Assembly: GCF_008801925.2 (NCBI RefSeq)
Contig: NZ_CP062808.1
Span: 1-64,000, forward strand
Length of the DNA stretch: 64,000 bases
Direction of reading: 5' to 3'
Source of the DNA: Cupriavidus basilensis
GTDB taxonomy: Bacteria > Pseudomonadota > Gammaproteobacteria > Burkholderiales > Burkholderiaceae
Part shown: piece by piece, positions 1-8,044 of the stretch
How positions within the stretch are numbered: the first letter of the stretch is position 1
Layout: every line of letters begins with the position of its first letter
Made by a program: the position numbers and the translations under genes
The notes under the pieces: generated by a model
The model's database searches: none
What the model was told of the DNA's origin: nothing
Seen by the model: the letters and a program-made list of their open reading frames with translations, nothing else

Positions 1-801
1 ATGGAGTACCCCATTTTCTCCCTCTCGAAGAACCGCGACACGCGCATCCGCGTCTATTCGCGTGCCGGCCGAAGCATTCGCATCATCCCGTCCGCTGTGG
101 GCGCGGCTACAGTCTTCGACAAAGACATCCTGATCTACTGCATCAGCCAGATCGTGCGAGGGCACGATGCTGGCATAAAGGTTTCGCGCCGTGTCCGCGT
201 GGACGTGTACCCGTTTCTGCTGGGAACGCGCCGCAGCACCGGAGGCGCGGCCTACGAGCGCGTGGTGGACATGTGCCGACGCCTGAAGGGCACCACCATT
301 GAAACGAACGTCAAGACGAACGAGAAGGAACAGCTCGAAGGCTTCGGCTTGATCGAGGACTACCGCGTGACGACTTGGACGAAGAACGGCAAAGGCGCGC
401 TGGAGTTGGAGCTGACAATTTCTGAATGGCTCTACCGGGCCGCAATGGACTTCGACATCCTCACTCTACACCCCGACTACTTCAGCCTTGGCCAAGCCCT
501 GGAACGCCGGTTGTACGAGCTGGCGCGCAAGCACTGCGGCGATAAGGCATGGTGGGAAATCAGCTTGCCGTTGCTGCTGGAGAAAACGGGCAGCTCGCAG
601 ACCTTGCGCCGCTTCAAGCAAGAGATCAAGGAGATCGTGGAGCGCGACCCATTGCCCGACTACCGGATGTTCCTGGACGAGTCCGTGAAGCCCAACAAGC
701 TGGTCATCATGACCCGCGACAACGCCAAACTGGTATGCGAGGCTAACAAGGCCGGCAAGCTGTCCTGGGTGTCCTACTTCTTGCAAAAAAAACTGGCCTG
801 A
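1..801 (+). CDS. repA: Replication initiator protein RepA (RPA family)
   Basis: This protein should bind the iterons just downstream and start plasmid replication. It resembles the plasmid replication initiator A (RPA) family: the N-terminal stretch with the KDILIYCISQIV segment at about residues 41-52 and the later LYELARKHCG segment are typical. Family members usually carry extra N-terminal residues before the MEYPIFSL-type start seen here, so the true start may lie before base 1, across the junction of the circular molecule. The stop is followed closely by the iteron origin, as in many iteron plasmids. The promoter is not in the window. Confidence 0.85.
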   Translation: MEYPIFSLSKNRDTRIRVYSRAGRSIRIIPSAVGAATVFDKDILIYCISQIVRGHDAGIKVSRRVRVDVYPFLLGTRRSTGGAAYERVVDMCRRLKGTTIETNVKTNEKEQLEGFGLIEDYRVTTWTKNGKGALELELTISEWLYRAAMDFDILTLHPDYFSLGQALERRLYELARKHCGDKAWWEISLPLLLEKTGSSQTLRRFKQEIKEIVERDPLPDYRMFLDESVKPNKLVIMTRDNAKLVCEANKAGKLSWVSYFLQKKLA

Positions 802-879
802 CCCCCATGCAGAGGCTCGCCGCACTGCCCCAGCTTGACCACCGGCAGAGCCTCAACCGCCCATCGTGGCACACTGGCC

Positions 880-1358
880 AGCGCCGGGACGGACTCGTCT
901 ATCGGCGTACATTTCGCCTTCTTGCCAAACCGCTCGAATTCGTCTATCGCGGTACGGTTTACTCGTCTATCGCCGCACATCCTTGCGCGACAAAACTACC
1001 GAAAAACCCGCATCAGCATTGGACTTTTAGCCCGGTAGCATCCGAAAACGCCTTTTTTGCTGCCACGCTGAAAGCATCCGACACTGCCAAAAACACTCGT
1101 CTATCGGCGTACATTTGGCCACTTATCCACAGAAAGCGCGGCCGTTTCGTCTATCGACGTACAAACACTCGTCTATCGCGGTACGCTTTTCTCGTCTATC
1201 GGCGTACAGCTTTCTCGTCTATCGGCGTACATGCCACTTGTAAAAATCCTTGCGCGACAAGGACTTACGACCTGTTATCCACAGCGTAACACGCGCGCGC
1301 GTTTTAACGCCTTCTTATTTAACGTTTTAACGCCGCCGAAGGGGGGTACCCCCCCTTC
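880..1358. other. Probable vegetative origin oriV
   Basis: The segment combines eight iterons, two DnaA boxes (TTATCCACA at 1123-1131 and 1275-1283), an AT-rich stretch at 1300-1334 that holds two copies of GTTTTAACGCC (1301-1311 and 1324-1334), and a GC hairpin at 1338-1358. This is the standard arrangement of an iteron-controlled theta origin: initiator sites, DnaA sites, then a duplex-unwinding element. It lies directly after repA. The assignment is inference from layout; no experiment is implied. Confidence 0.8.
893..1234 (+). repeat. Iteron array, eight copies
   Basis: The repeated core is CGTCTATCGGCGTACA, with copies at about 893-913, 938-960, 961-980, 1093-1116, 1145-1164, 1166-1189, 1190-1210 and 1212-1234. 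Some copies carry CGCGGTACG or CGCCGCACA at the 3' end. All face the same way. Spacing is uneven: three copies, a gap of about 110 bp, then five copies, the last four close together. They are the likely RepA binding sites. Confidence 0.85.
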
Positions 1359-2232
1359 TCGAACCCACCCGGCCGGCTTCGCCGTCCTCCCATCCCCCCA
1401 GGGGCTGTGCCCCTCGGCCTTCGGCCTCACCCCAAATCGTGCGCGCCTACGGCGCGAGTGCTTACGAAAGCCCGGCTGCGCCGGGCGGGGTGCTCCACCG
1501 CCCTGCAACCACGGTCTAAGCGGCTCAGGCCGTCCGCAAGCGGCCGTCCCGACCTGCCCCGCAAGCGGGGCACCCTGCGGGCGCTAAGACACCGGATAAA
1601 TCACGCTCGCCGCGTCCTACGGCCGCGCCGACCGCTCAACCGGGCGCGCAGCGCGCCGTGGAACACCGTTCCTGCTGCACAACCGTCAAAAAGTCTTCAA
1701 AAGGGAGGGGCGAAGCCTTCCGCGATGGGCATGAAGGCTTAGAAGGGCTGAAATGGCCGCGCAGGAGGCCCGCCACGGCGTTTTCTGACCCTTGGCCAGC
1801 CCTGACCCCTCGGACACCCGGAAAAATCGCTTGTAGCGCGTTCTGTGCGGTCGGTTTTCTGGCTGAACAGCTCATGCTAACGGCTGGCCAGCCGCTGCTC
1901 CACTGCGGCCGCCTCGATGCGGGCCGGATGCCCTGCCGGCGAAAGTGAACACGATAGACGAATCACTGCCCGCGAAGGCTCTGTTTCCGGGGCTTGGCGG
2001 CAGATTTCGAGTGCCAACACGCATGAAATCGGCCTGATCCTGGCCAACTTGCCCATTTTTCCCGGCCTGGAGCCATTCGAGGCTCGGGCCGACGCGCCCG
2101 ATTCGTCTATCGGGGGCTTTTCTAGAAGGACGGCCGCCGAGGTGGCCACCGACCCGCTTCCACCACCAGCTCGACGCCCGGCCCGCCGAAGGCAAGCGCG
2201 ACGGCGGCCGATCCCGGCCGGCACTTCGCCTG
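1359..2232. other. Gene-free spacer with two stray iteron cores
   Basis: I find no convincing gene here; the open frames are GC-rich and lack codon bias or recognisable products. It holds an inverted iteron core (rightward reading ACGATAGACGAAT, 1951-1963) and a direct one (ATTCGTCTATCGG, 2101-2113), about 150 bp apart and pointing at one another. They could be extra RepA sites controlling copy number or the kfrA promoter. Confidence 0.5.
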
Positions 2233-2280
2233 TTGCGTTTGTTGTTTTTTACTGTAAAATACAACATACAACAACAAACA
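2233..2280 (+). promoter_or_regulatory. kfrA promoter/operator region
   Basis: An AT-rich island in GC-rich surroundings just before kfrA. It contains GTTTGTTGT near 2240 and the opposing ACAACAAAC near 2270, flanking ACTGTAAAATACAAC. The inverted GTTGT/ACAAC arms are a plausible KfrA autoregulation site, as KfrA proteins of IncP plasmids bind inverted repeats in their own promoter. Confidence 0.5.
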
Positions 2281-2306
2281 ACACAATCAACCGAAAGGAG
2301 CCTGTC

Positions 2307-3344
2307 ATGGCAAGCGAAGCGATCATCACGGAAGAACTGATCTGTAAAGCCGCCGAACAACTGGCGGCCGAGGGGATGCGCCCGACAAACGAGACGGTGC
2401 GCGAACTGCTGGCGAAGTGGACGAGCACGAAGGGCGGTAGCTACGCCACCATCGGCCCGGTGCTGCGCGCCTGGAAGGCCCGCCGCAAGGCGGCCGAGTC
2501 GGCCGAGCCGGTACGCGAAGCCGCGCCCCAGGTTGTGCTCGACAAGGTGCAGGGCTGGGCTTCGGACATGTGGGGCGTGGCACTGGAGCTTGCCAATGGT
2601 CGCTTGGCCTCCGAGCGTGAATCTCTGGAGCGGGTGCGTCAGGAACTCGAAGCCGAGACTGCGGAGGCGCTGGCCCTGGCCGAGAAACGCGAGGACGAAC
2701 GCGATGAGGCGCGCCGGCAAGCCGCCGAACTGACCGACCAACTGGCCAGCCTTCAGGCCGACGTGGCTGCACAAACCGAGCGAGCGGCGGCTGGGGAAGC
2801 GCGGGCGGCCGAGCTGGAGAAGCGGGCCAACGAGGTGCATGACGACCTGAAGGCTGAACGGGCGCGACGCGATGAAGCGGAGGCCGCACGCCGGACGGTG
2901 GAAGCCGAGCTTTCCACCCAGCGCGCGGACGTGGCCCGACTCTCCCAGCAAGCGGCAGACTTGGAGCGCGAGCTGGCCCAGGTTCGCGGTGAACTTGCGC
3001 GAGTGCAGGAGCAAGGAGCGGCCGAGCTGGCGGCGGCGCGGAAAGAGCACGCCGAAGGGGTGGCTGCTCAACGTGCCCAGCATGATGCCGAGGTGGGGCG
3101 ACTGAAAGATGCTCACCAGCAGGCATTGCACGACCAGAAGCAGCGCAGCGTGGAGGTCATCGGCAAGCTGGAGACTTCCAAGCAGCGCATGGAGGCCGAG
3201 CTGGACGAGGCGCGCAAAGAGGCCCGTGATGCGGCCGCCCAACTTGGCCGGGTGACAGGGGAACTCGACGCGCTGCGCAGTCAAGTCGCCAGTCAAGAGG
3301 CGACCATCCGGGGCTTCACCGCAAAGAAGGCTGACAAGACGTGA
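2307..3344 (+). CDS. kfrA: KfrA-like coiled-coil DNA-binding protein
   Basis: KfrA is a plasmid nucleoid-associated, autoregulated DNA-binding protein that helps stable inheritance in IncP-type plasmids. The 345-residue product has the expected plan: an N-terminal helix-turn-helix domain of about 90 residues (KfrA_N type, with the TNETVRELLAKW and SYATIGPVLRAW segments), then an alanine/glutamate-rich coiled coil from about residue 105 to 330. The start at 2307 is chosen because AAAGGAG lies at 2294-2300; an upstream extension in frame would run through the promoter. The stop overlaps the GTG of the next gene, so the two are translationally coupled. It is a candidate binder of one of the plasmid-wide palindromes. 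Confidence 0.9.
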   Translation: MASEAIITEELICKAAEQLAAEGMRPTNETVRELLAKWTSTKGGSYATIGPVLRAWKARRKAAESAEPVREAAPQVVLDKVQGWASDMWGVALELANGRLASERESLERVRQELEAETAEALALAEKREDERDEARRQAAELTDQLASLQADVAAQTERAAAGEARAAELEKRANEVHDDLKAERARRDEAEAARRTVEAELSTQRADVARLSQQAADLERELAQVRGELARVQEQGAAELAAARKEHAEGVAAQRAQHDAEVGRLKDAHQQALHDQKQRSVEVIGKLETSKQRMEAELDEARKEARDAAAQLGRVTGELDALRSQVASQEATIRGFTAKKADKT

Positions 3345-3841
3345 TCGGCTCCGCGTGGCTGCATCTGGCCAGCTTCGCGGTCATGCTGGTGGCGATCCGC
3401 GCCGTCCGGCGCTGGACGTGGCTGTACGCCCTGTCCGTGCTGCCCGGCACGCTGGCCCATGAGGCTATGCACTGGCTGGCCGGCTGGCTGTTTGGTGCGC
3501 GCCCGGTTTCCCTGTCGATCCTGCCGCGCAGGATGCCTGACGGGGAGCTGCTGCTGGGGCGCGTGCTGTTCATGCGCCTGCGCTGGTGGAATGCGGTTCC
3601 CGTGGCGCTCGCGCCCTTCCTTCTCATTCCGTTGAGCGCCGGCCTACTGTGGCATTCCGCTGGCTGGCTCGCTCTCGCATGGCCCAGCCTTGGCCTGAAA
3701 CTCCTGGCCGTGCAATGCCTGCTGGCGACGTGGCCGAGCGGCCGCGATTGGCGGCACGCCTTGGCCGGCGCAGCCGTGGCCGGGGCGCTGACGCTCGCCG
3801 GCCTCTACCTCTACAACCGTTTGGGCTTCGCCCTGCGGTGA
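3341..3841 (+). CDS. Membrane protein with HEAMH motif (M50-like)
   Basis: A 166-residue, strongly hydrophobic protein with about four membrane segments. The sequence AHEAMHWLAG at residues 39-48 gives an HExxH zinc-binding motif (H40, E41, H44) inside a membrane helix, as in site-2 (M50) proteases. I cannot place a clear third ligand (the family's later Asp), so protease activity is not certain. The GTG start overlaps the kfrA stop (GTGA), so it is co-expressed with kfrA. The stop is followed at once by one of the CTTTCGCnnGCGAAAG palindromes. Confidence 0.6.
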   Translation: MIGSAWLHLASFAVMLVAIRAVRRWTWLYALSVLPGTLAHEAMHWLAGWLFGARPVSLSILPRRMPDGELLLGRVLFMRLRWWNAVPVALAPFLLIPLSAGLLWHSAGWLALAWPSLGLKLLAVQCLLATWPSGRDWRHALAGAAVAGALTLAGLYLYNRLGFALR

Positions 3842-3857
3842 CTTTCGCGCGCGAAAG
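3842..3857. repeat. Dispersed palindrome site 1
   Basis: CTTTCGCGCGCGAAAG, immediately after a stop codon. First of sixteen sites of the form CTTTCGCnnGCGAAAG. Confidence 0.9.
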
Positions 3858-3876
3858 CCTGCGCCGGCTGATGTTG

Positions 3877-3895
3877 TGCTTTCATAATGAAAGCA
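3877..3895. promoter_or_regulatory. Operator-like palindrome TGCTTTCAnnnTGAAAGCA, copy 1
   Basis: TGCTTTCATAATGAAAGCA lies about 20 bp upstream of the -35 box of the next promoter. The same palindrome with a different centre is found before the T4SS operon (28129) and before the toxin operon (53891). Confidence 0.7.
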
Positions 3896-3908
3896 ACTTT
3901 TTGCGCGT

Positions 3909-3942
3909 AACTATTGACGGTCAATAGTTTAATGGGTAGAAT
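3909..3942 (+). promoter_or_regulatory. Sigma70 promoter covered by a 21-bp palindromic operator
   Basis: TTGACG (3914-3919), 17-bp spacer, TAGAAT (3937-3942). The palindrome AACTATTGACGGTCAATAGTT (3909-3929) covers the -35 box, so a bound repressor would block polymerase. The same operator and promoter design recurs at 7223 and 10547. Confidence 0.85.
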
Positions 3943-4051
3943 ATAGGCATTGCTTCAGTGATGAGGCAATGCCCCGGCAGGGGTGACGGTGAGCAGACCA
4001 GACCCCAGCCGCTTAGACCATCTTCAACCCTTCCGCATAAGGAAAACGACC
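3943..4051 (+). promoter_or_regulatory. Structured leader shared with the 10.6-kb operon
   Basis: The 5' leader can fold GCATTGC with GCAATGC around 3947-3972 and CCCC with GGGG just after, and contains the TTAGACCATC box at 4013-4022. It is almost identical to the leader at 10581-10689. There a base change turns one stem pair into a G-U wobble and leaves the stem intact. It could be a regulatory RNA element; function is unknown. Confidence 0.5.
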
Positions 4052-4264
4052 ATGCAAACCGCCCTGGCCAACACCACCGCCCAAGCCACGGATTACCCGC
4101 AATGGGTGATCGTTGAGAACGCCGGCACCGATGCCGAAGACGTGTGGAGTGACCACCACACTTTCAAGGCGGCGCTGAAGGAGCTGGAGAGCTGCGGCGG
4201 CACGGATAACGGCTTCGACCTGATGAAGCGCCTTCCCGATGGCACCCTGACCACGGAATTCTGA
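4052..4264 (+). CDS. Small acidic protein, unknown function
   Basis: A 70-residue protein, first gene of the operon behind the 3.9-kb promoter. I do not recognise a family. The ATG at 4052 is preferred over an in-frame GTG at 3983 because the upstream part is the leader sequence also found before an unrelated gene at 10690, and an AAGGAAA stretch sits just before the ATG. It is followed after 3 bp by a DNA methyltransferase, so an anti-restriction accessory role is possible but not shown. Confidence 0.7.
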   Translation: MQTALANTTAQATDYPQWVIVENAGTDAEDVWSDHHTFKAALKELESCGGTDNGFDLMKRLPDGTLTTEF

Positions 4265-4267
4265 CCC

Positions 4268-5182
4268 ATGCGCTGTATCGACCTCTTTGCAGGGGCCGGT
4301 GGCTTCACCGAAGGCGCGCGCCTGGCTGGCGCGCGCGTGGTGTGGGCCGCGAACCATTGGCCGCTGGCTGTTCAGTACCACCAGACCAACCACCCTGACA
4401 CTTGGCACGAGTGCCAAGACCTCCAGCAAGCCGACTGGCGCGCGGTGCCCGCGCATGATGTCGTGCTGGCTTCGCCAGCCTGCCAAGGGCATTCGAGGGC
4501 AAGAGGCCGCGAGCGGCCGCATCATGACGCGCTGCGCAGCACGGCTTGGGCCGTGGTGGCTTGCGCGGAATACCACCGCAGCCCGGTGATCCTGGTCGAG
4601 AACGTCCCCGACTTCGAGAAGTGGGTGCTTTACCCGGCTTGGCGCGATGCGCTGCGCCGGCTGGGCTACGCCGTATCGCCGCATCTGGTTGATGCGGCGG
4701 ATCATGGCGTGCCGCAGAACCGACAGCGCCTGTTCCTGGTCTGCACGCGCTCTCGGCGGCCGCTGCGCTTGAGCCTGCCGCGCCGCGAGCACCGACCTAT
4801 TGCCGATGTGATCCAGTGGGATGCACACCCGTGGAGTCCGATCGTCACGCCCAGGCGCAGCGACAAGACGCTGCGCCAGATCGCGGCGGGCCGTGCTGCG
4901 CACGGCGACCGCTTCCTGATCCCGTACTACTCCAGCGGCAGCGGCCTCACCGGCCGCAGCATCCACCGGCCTGTCGGCACCATCACTACCCGCGACCGCT
5001 GGGCCGTGATCGAGGGCGACAAGATGCGGATGCTTGCCGTGCCCGTGGCACGGGATGCAATGAGCTTTCCGCCGTCCTACGTCCTCCCCAACGTCCACCG
5101 CGATGCCATGCACCTGCTGGGTAATGCCGTCTGCCCCGTGGTGGCCGCCGACTTCCTCAACGAGCTGCGCCTTGCGGCTTGA
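4268..5182 (+). CDS. DNA (cytosine-5-)methyltransferase
   Basis: Transfers a methyl group from S-adenosylmethionine to C5 of cytosine. Motif I DLFAGAGGF is at residues 5-13. The catalytic loop is SPACQGHS with C72; most family members have PPCQ, so the proline before the alanine is kept but the second is replaced. The ENV motif and a QNRQR motif follow near residues 111 and 151. At 304 residues it is a compact enzyme. No cognate restriction gene is next to it, so it is a solitary plasmid methylase, probably shielding the plasmid from host restriction. It is coupled to the 70-residue gene upstream. Confidence 0.9.
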   Translation: MRCIDLFAGAGGFTEGARLAGARVVWAANHWPLAVQYHQTNHPDTWHECQDLQQADWRAVPAHDVVLASPACQGHSRARGRERPHHDALRSTAWAVVACAEYHRSPVILVENVPDFEKWVLYPAWRDALRRLGYAVSPHLVDAADHGVPQNRQRLFLVCTRSRRPLRLSLPRREHRPIADVIQWDAHPWSPIVTPRRSDKTLRQIAAGRAAHGDRFLIPYYSSGSGLTGRSIHRPVGTITTRDRWAVIEGDKMRMLAVPVARDAMSFPPSYVLPNVHRDAMHLLGNAVCPVVAADFLNELRLAA

Positions 5183-5203
5183 TCGTTTTCCTGGAGCTGC
5201 CCT

Positions 5204-5821
5204 ATGAAACCTTCTCGCTTCCTTCCTGTGATCCTCGCCGGCCTCGCCTTGAGCTGGGCCGGCTCCGCTTTCGCCTTCAAGCCTAGCGCGCTGCGCGAGC
5301 TGGCCGATGCCATTGAAACGGCCGCGCCTGTTGCCGTGCCTGCGGCCGGCTCCATCGAGGTGGGCTTTTCGCCCAAGGGCGGGGCCGAGGCGCTGGTTCT
5401 TCGCGTGATCGACTCCGCGAAGACCGACATCAAGGCGCTGTCCTACAGCTTCACCAGTCCGCGCGTGGTGGCCGCGCTGCTGCGCGCGGCCAAGCGCGGC
5501 GTGGCTGTCTCCCTGGTGGCCGACTACAAGAACAACATCACCGACGACCGCAGCGGAAAGGGCCGGGCGGCCCTTTCCGCGCTGGCCGAGGCCGGTTGCG
5601 ATGTCCGCGTGATTTCCGCTTACCCGATCCACCACGACAAGGTGCTCATCGTGGATCGCCAGTCCGTCGAGCTGGGGAGCTTCAACTACTCCGACGCAGC
5701 CGCGCGCGTGAATTCGGAGAACGTCCTGGTGAACTGGAATAATTCGGCGCTGGCCAAGGCATATCTGGCCCACTTTGATCGCAACTGGCGGCAATCCGAG
5801 CCTTTCCGTGCCCGGTATTAA
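5204..5821 (+). CDS. nuc: Secreted phospholipase D-family nuclease (Nuc-like)
   Basis: A 205-residue protein with a signal peptide ending near residue 24 (SAFAF) and a single HxKx4D motif: H144, K146, D151, followed by GSFNYSDAA. This is the plan of the small plasmid nuclease Nuc of pKM101, which acts as a dimer in the periplasm. A GGAG ribosome site precedes the start. Its role in conjugation is not settled in the family. The position between a methylase and unknown leading genes is consistent with plasmid cargo rather than transfer machinery. Confidence 0.85.
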   Translation: MKPSRFLPVILAGLALSWAGSAFAFKPSALRELADAIETAAPVAVPAAGSIEVGFSPKGGAEALVLRVIDSAKTDIKALSYSFTSPRVVAALLRAAKRGVAVSLVADYKNNITDDRSGKGRAALSALAEAGCDVRVISAYPIHHDKVLIVDRQSVELGSFNYSDAAARVNSENVLVNWNNSALAKAYLAHFDRNWRQSEPFRARY

Positions 5822-5840
5822 CAGGAACTCGGAGAACACC

Positions 5841-6572
5841 ATGACCGTCGATTTTTTCCTCATTGATGCCCCGCACACCGTCCCCCAGGAATTCCAGGCT
5901 TGGGAGGCTGCGAAAGCGCATCACCGCGCCGTTTTTCTGCGCTGCGTGGATGCCGAAGATGGCAGCGCCGAACAATCCCGCCTCGATACGGAGGGCCGGG
6001 CCGCGAAGGCCGAGGCTGACCGCTTGGAGCAAGCCGCGCGCACGGCTTGGTTGCGGGCGAAGCGGCAGTCCGTGGAAATCCACACCAACAATGACACGCG
6101 CGAAACCCGGCATTGCTTTACCGAGCAGCCGTTGCGAATCCACGCCGGTTTCACGCACCAGGATGCGGCCGCTGGCTGGCGTCAAGTCCTCGCCTTTTCG
6201 TCCAGTCCGACCCCTGACGCCGACACCTTGGCACGGATCGAGCGGGCGAAATCGGATGCCGTCTCGCAACTGGAGTCCTATTGGGCCGAGCTGGCCGAAG
6301 CCACCGATATTCAGCGCGTTATCTGCCAGGGCGTTCATTACACTTGGGATGCGCTTGGCCAGGGAATCGGTTTCGGTGGGCAGGCGTTCCGTGTTGAGTG
6401 GCTGGACGCTGATCGAGAACCGACCGAGTGCAATTTGTTCGCGCAGGGTCGCATCCCGGTTTGGATGCGTGAGAAGCTGCCCGACAACGCCCGTTCCATC
6501 GAAGACTTGGGCTATCGAATTGATCCGTTTCCGGCTGTGGATGACAGCTTGGATGACGACCCGCCGTATTAA
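5841..6572 (+). CDS. Hypothetical protein, 243 residues
   Basis: No family recognised. The protein is soluble, with an alanine- and glutamate-rich helical stretch at about residues 20-70, and an acidic C-terminus ending DDSLDDDPPY. The start at 5841 follows a GGAG-type site (CTCGGAGAAC). It is the last gene of the 4.05-6.57 kb operon, and the first copy of the 667-bp repeat starts 5 bp after its stop. Confidence 0.75.
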   Translation: MTVDFFLIDAPHTVPQEFQAWEAAKAHHRAVFLRCVDAEDGSAEQSRLDTEGRAAKAEADRLEQAARTAWLRAKRQSVEIHTNNDTRETRHCFTEQPLRIHAGFTHQDAAAGWRQVLAFSSSPTPDADTLARIERAKSDAVSQLESYWAELAEATDIQRVICQGVHYTWDALGQGIGFGGQAFRVEWLDADREPTECNLFAQGRIPVWMREKLPDNARSIEDLGYRIDPFPAVDDSLDDDPPY

Positions 6573-6577
6573 CCCCT

Positions 6578-7244
6578 GGGCGTCTCCCCTACGGGGCCGG
6601 GCTTTCGTGCTGCGCATCGAGCCGCCTGCGGCGTCTCGCCCCTTCGGGCATCAATCCCTGACGCCTCCGCGCCGTGCCGGCGCTGCGCGCTCCGCTTGCC
6701 GGGCCTGAAGGCCCAGCCGAGGAACTTTCGCGCGCGAAAGTTCGGGATGTGGATCTGATCCGTGGTGTGCCGGCGCTGGTGCGCTGAATCCGCTCCGCGC
6801 GGGGCCGCACCCCACCACTACCTCGCGCCTTTATTCGTCGTCATGGTGCCCTCCGGCCGGGCTTCTCCGGTCAAGGGCCGGGCTGCGCCCTGAAATCCTC
6901 ACCCGTTCGGTGCTCGCCTGCGGCTGCGCTCCGCGTGCGGCCTCCGGTTTCTCCCTTGACCGCGCCCGTCCTGCGTGCCCCTGGACGCCGAGGCGACGAG
7001 GTAGATGGTGGGATGCAAAAGCCGGCCCCGCGCTCCGCTGGCCATGTGGGTGATCGACGGGGAGCAGGGGAGCTTGTGCCCCTGCGGGGCAAGAGCAACT
7101 GCAACACCTTGGGGGCCTGTTCCGGCCCCCAAACCCCGCCCCGAGGCTCCAAGGTAGCTTGCCTGAACCCCGAAGAAACGCAAGCCCGGAACCCGCGAAA
7201 AATCAGGCTTTTTTCTCTCACAAACTATTGACGGTCAATAGTTT
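6578..7244 (+). repeat. 667-bp direct repeat, copy A
   Basis: Non-coding, very GC-rich and full of short inverted repeats. It is repeated at 9902-10568 with only two or so mismatches (for example near 7175 and 7217). It ends exactly with the AACTATTGACGGTCAATAGTT operator and thus supplies the -35 half of the ssb promoter. It also carries one of the dispersed palindromes (6725). No credible gene is inside it; frames found in it are the same in both copies and have no typical protein features. Confidence 0.95.
6725..6740. repeat. Dispersed palindrome site 2
   Basis: CTTTCGCGCGCGAAAG inside repeat copy A; the symmetry extends to 22 bp (6722-6743). Confidence 0.9.
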
Positions 7245-7255
7245 TATGGTACAAT
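7223..7255 (+). promoter_or_regulatory. ssb promoter with 21-bp operator
   Basis: TTGACG (7228-7233), 16-bp spacer, TACAAT (7250-7255). The palindrome AACTATTGACGGTCAATAGTT (7223-7243) overlaps the -35 box. Downstream, AAGACCACC at 7302-7310, followed by ATCAAC, resembles the TTAGACCATC leader box of the sister promoters. Confidence 0.85.
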
Positions 7256-7339
7256 ATGACTCATGGTGTAGGAACAAAGAACGGTTCTACACCAGGCAGC
7301 AAAGACCACCATCAACCGAGCAAAAAAGGAGCTTCGATC

Positions 7340-7780
7340 ATGGCCAGCATCAACACTTTCACCATCGTGGGCAACGTGACCAAGGACGTGGAATTGCGCT
7401 ACACGCCCAGCGGCACGCCTTCCGTGACCTTCACTGTCGCCGTGGATAACGTCTATTTCGACCGCGACGGCAAGAAGCACGAAGAAACCGACTTCATCCC
7501 GGTGACGACCTACGGCAAGCAAGCCGAGAACGACGCCAAGTTTCTGAAGAAGGGTTCCACCGTGGCGGTGATGGGCCGGATTCGTAGCTGGTACAAGCAG
7601 GCCGAACGCAAGGGCGGTTTCAACTTCGAGGCCGAGCGCGTGCAGTACCTGGGCCGTCCCAGCGGCAACCGTGCAGGCGGTGACGCTGGCCAGCAGCAGC
7701 AAGGCCCCGGCAACGCCGAGCACGACGACTGGATGCGCGACTACGACAGCACCGAGCAAGCCGGTCAAGGCCGCCGCTAA
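7340..7780 (+). CDS. ssb: Single-stranded DNA-binding protein
   Basis: Plasmid SSB that coats single-stranded DNA, useful for the incoming strand after transfer. The 146-residue protein has the OB fold (NTFTIVGNVTKDVELRYTPSG at the N-terminus), a glycine/glutamine-rich linker at about 113-130, and a short acidic tail. The usual C-terminal DDDIPF tip is not present; it ends DYDSTEQAGQGRR, so recruitment of host partners through the tip may be altered. AAAAAAGGAG precedes the ATG at 7340. It is the first gene after promoter copy A. Confidence 0.93.
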   Translation: MASINTFTIVGNVTKDVELRYTPSGTPSVTFTVAVDNVYFDRDGKKHEETDFIPVTTYGKQAENDAKFLKKGSTVAVMGRIRSWYKQAERKGGFNFEAERVQYLGRPSGNRAGGDAGQQQQGPGNAEHDDWMRDYDSTEQAGQGRR

Positions 7781-7782
7781 TC

Positions 7783-7962
7783 ATGGCCAGCAGCTTTACC
7801 CGTGATGAGCTTTTCGACTTGGAATATGCAGTGAAAAACCTCATCGACGACAAAAAAGACTACTGCCCGAACGAAGAAGGCACCGCCGAGGCGGTGGCCC
7901 GCTTGGAAGACCTCCAAGCCAAGATTCAAGGGATGTTGCGCGAATCCGCGCCGCAGACCTGA
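7783..7962 (+). CDS. Small helical protein, 59 residues
   Basis: Starts two bases after the ssb stop, so it is coupled to ssb. The product is a charged, probably all-helical protein (FDLEYAVKNLIDDKKDY, then VARLEDLQAKIQGML). No family recognised. The frame is supported by the tight spacing and by the ATG context. Confidence 0.65.
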   Translation: MASSFTRDELFDLEYAVKNLIDDKKDYCPNEEGTAEAVARLEDLQAKIQGMLRESAPQT

Positions 7963-8011
7963 ACAACCGATAGGCCCGGCGAGCAGGCCGGGCTTATCGG
8001 CCCTCAAACCC

Positions 8012-8021
8012 CTAGACCATC
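8012..8021 (+). promoter_or_regulatory. Leader box CTAGACCATC
   Basis: Lies 23-32 bases before the DUF932 start, followed by ATCAACTC. The same box is found at 4013, 9331 and 10651, each time 18-38 bases before an ATG preceded by GACC. Confidence 0.45.
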
Positions 8022-8044
8022 ATCAACTCACTGGAGAAATGACC

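Noticed and set aside
893..1234. The regularly repeated sequence considered as a CRISPR array
   Set aside because: Units are short, spacing is irregular and some units are adjacent without spacers; position after rep and DnaA boxes make it an iteron array.
1872..3296. Long leftward frame opposite kfrA
   Set aside because: It mirrors the strongly biased codons of the coiled-coil gene; the forward frame has a promoter, a ribosome site and family features.
6589..7221. Open frames inside the 667-bp repeats
   Set aside because: They occur in several frames on both strands of GC-rich hairpin DNA, lack ribosome sites and have no protein-like composition.
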